Part shown: positions 63,730 to 64,000 of the stretch, one piece after another | How the letters are laid out: each line of letters begins with the position of its first letter | Numbering within the stretch: the first letter of the stretch is position 1 | Assembly: GCF_000016065.1 (NCBI RefSeq) | Contig: NC_009092.1 | Location: 4,526,001-4,590,000, forward strand | DNA length: 64,000 nt | Direction of reading: 5' to 3' | Source of the DNA: Shewanella loihica PV-4 | GTDB taxonomy: Bacteria > Pseudomonadota > Gammaproteobacteria > Enterobacterales > Shewanellaceae | Notes under the pieces: generated by a model | What the model saw: the letters and a program-made list of their open reading frames with translations, nothing else | Told to the model about the DNA's origin: nothing | The model's database searches: none | Program-made: the position numbers and the translations under genes

Positions 63730-64000
63730 ATGGTGCAGAAAATTATTTTAGATACGGATCCAGGCATAGACGATGCGATGGCGATACTGTTCGCTGAGGC
63801 ACATCCTGGTATCTCGCTCGAGGCGATCACCTGTGTTTATGGCAATGCCACGATAGATAATGCCACGGCCAACGCGCTATTTTTAAAGCAGAAATATGCG
63901 CTAAAGGCGGATGTGGTTAAGGGCGCCGACAGGCCTCTGGTGAGACCGCCGGTGGGTCCGACAACTATTGTCCATGGCGAGACAGGCTTTGGCGATTTTC
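63730..64000 (+). CDS. Inosine-uridine-type nucleoside hydrolase, partial
   Basis: The first 90 codons of a nucleoside N-ribohydrolase; the rest lies beyond the window. The calcium-binding motif ILDTDPGIDDAMAILFA is intact at residues 6-22, followed by ITCVYGNATIDNATANAL and the HGETGFGDF segment expected around residue 82-90. The enzyme splits nucleosides into base and ribose for salvage. It is transcribed away from the ubiG-like gene. AAGTTCA before the ATG is a weak ribosome site, with AAGGAAG somewhat further upstream. Confidence 0.92.
   Translation, partial: MVQKIILDTDPGIDDAMAILFAEAHPGISLEAITCVYGNATIDNATANALFLKQKYALKADVVKGADRPLVRPPVGPTTIVHGETGFGDF

Overview
The window comes from the replication-origin region of a gammaproteobacterial chromosome, most likely Shewanella or a close relative. 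Three things point there. The order ubiG-like, mioC, oriC, mnmG, rsmG, parA, parB, atpIBEFHAGDC, glmU ... glmS is a gammaproteobacterial origin neighbourhood. Both menaquinone (menB) and ubiquinone-type genes are present. The proteins look like Shewanella ones (RsmG, AtpE, CcoG, NsrR). The species cannot be fixed from sequence alone.

Layout. 1-8351 is ordinary core: a cut-off flavoprotein gene, yibN-secB-gpsA on the minus strand, then gpmM-envC-S41 protease-yibQ on the plus strand, then nsrR and a cysteine-cluster gene. 9056-13961 is a complete rRNA operon (16S-23S-5S, minus strand) with no tRNA gene in the spacer; its two promoters, boxA sites and terminator are visible. 14595-21888 holds ccoG, a small membrane protein, menB, a Fur-box-preceded DUF2061 gene, an outer-membrane barrel, and a merR-copA-cupredoxin copper operon with a textbook MerR operator.

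21980-42999 is a 21,020-bp Tn7-like transposon in attTn7, just downstream of glmS. Both ends can be read directly: an identical 5-bp target duplication (TATGG) outside each end, terminal TGT, three TnsB-type sites at each end, and an intact tnsABCDE set in which the TnsA E63/D114/K132, TnsB D272/D360/E395 and TnsD C124/C127/C152/H155 residues are all present. Cargo lies on both sides of the tns operon. Beyond tnsE is an AAA+ ATPase plus subtilisin-like protease pair resembling the IetAS (Gao_Iet) defence system, with an extra small membrane-anchored protein and a divergent XRE regulator. Between tnsA and the right end, where Tn7 normally has almost nothing, sit about 8.5 kb of IS elements and debris (IS3, a degenerate IS3, IS66, IS5), a secreted alkylsulfatase, and an orphan 95-aa gene. 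A lone TnsB site remains next to tnsA, so the right end appears to have been split or displaced.

43026-63518 returns to core: glmS and a DeoR regulator, an iron-type TonB receptor, glmU, a DsrE-like protein, the whole F1Fo ATP synthase operon, parB/parA, rsmG, mnmG, oriC (DnaA boxes and GATC-rich 12-mer repeats), mioC and a UbiG-like methyltransferase. A nucleoside hydrolase gene runs off the right edge. The transposon has separated glmS from its own terminator, which now lies 21 kb away beside merR.
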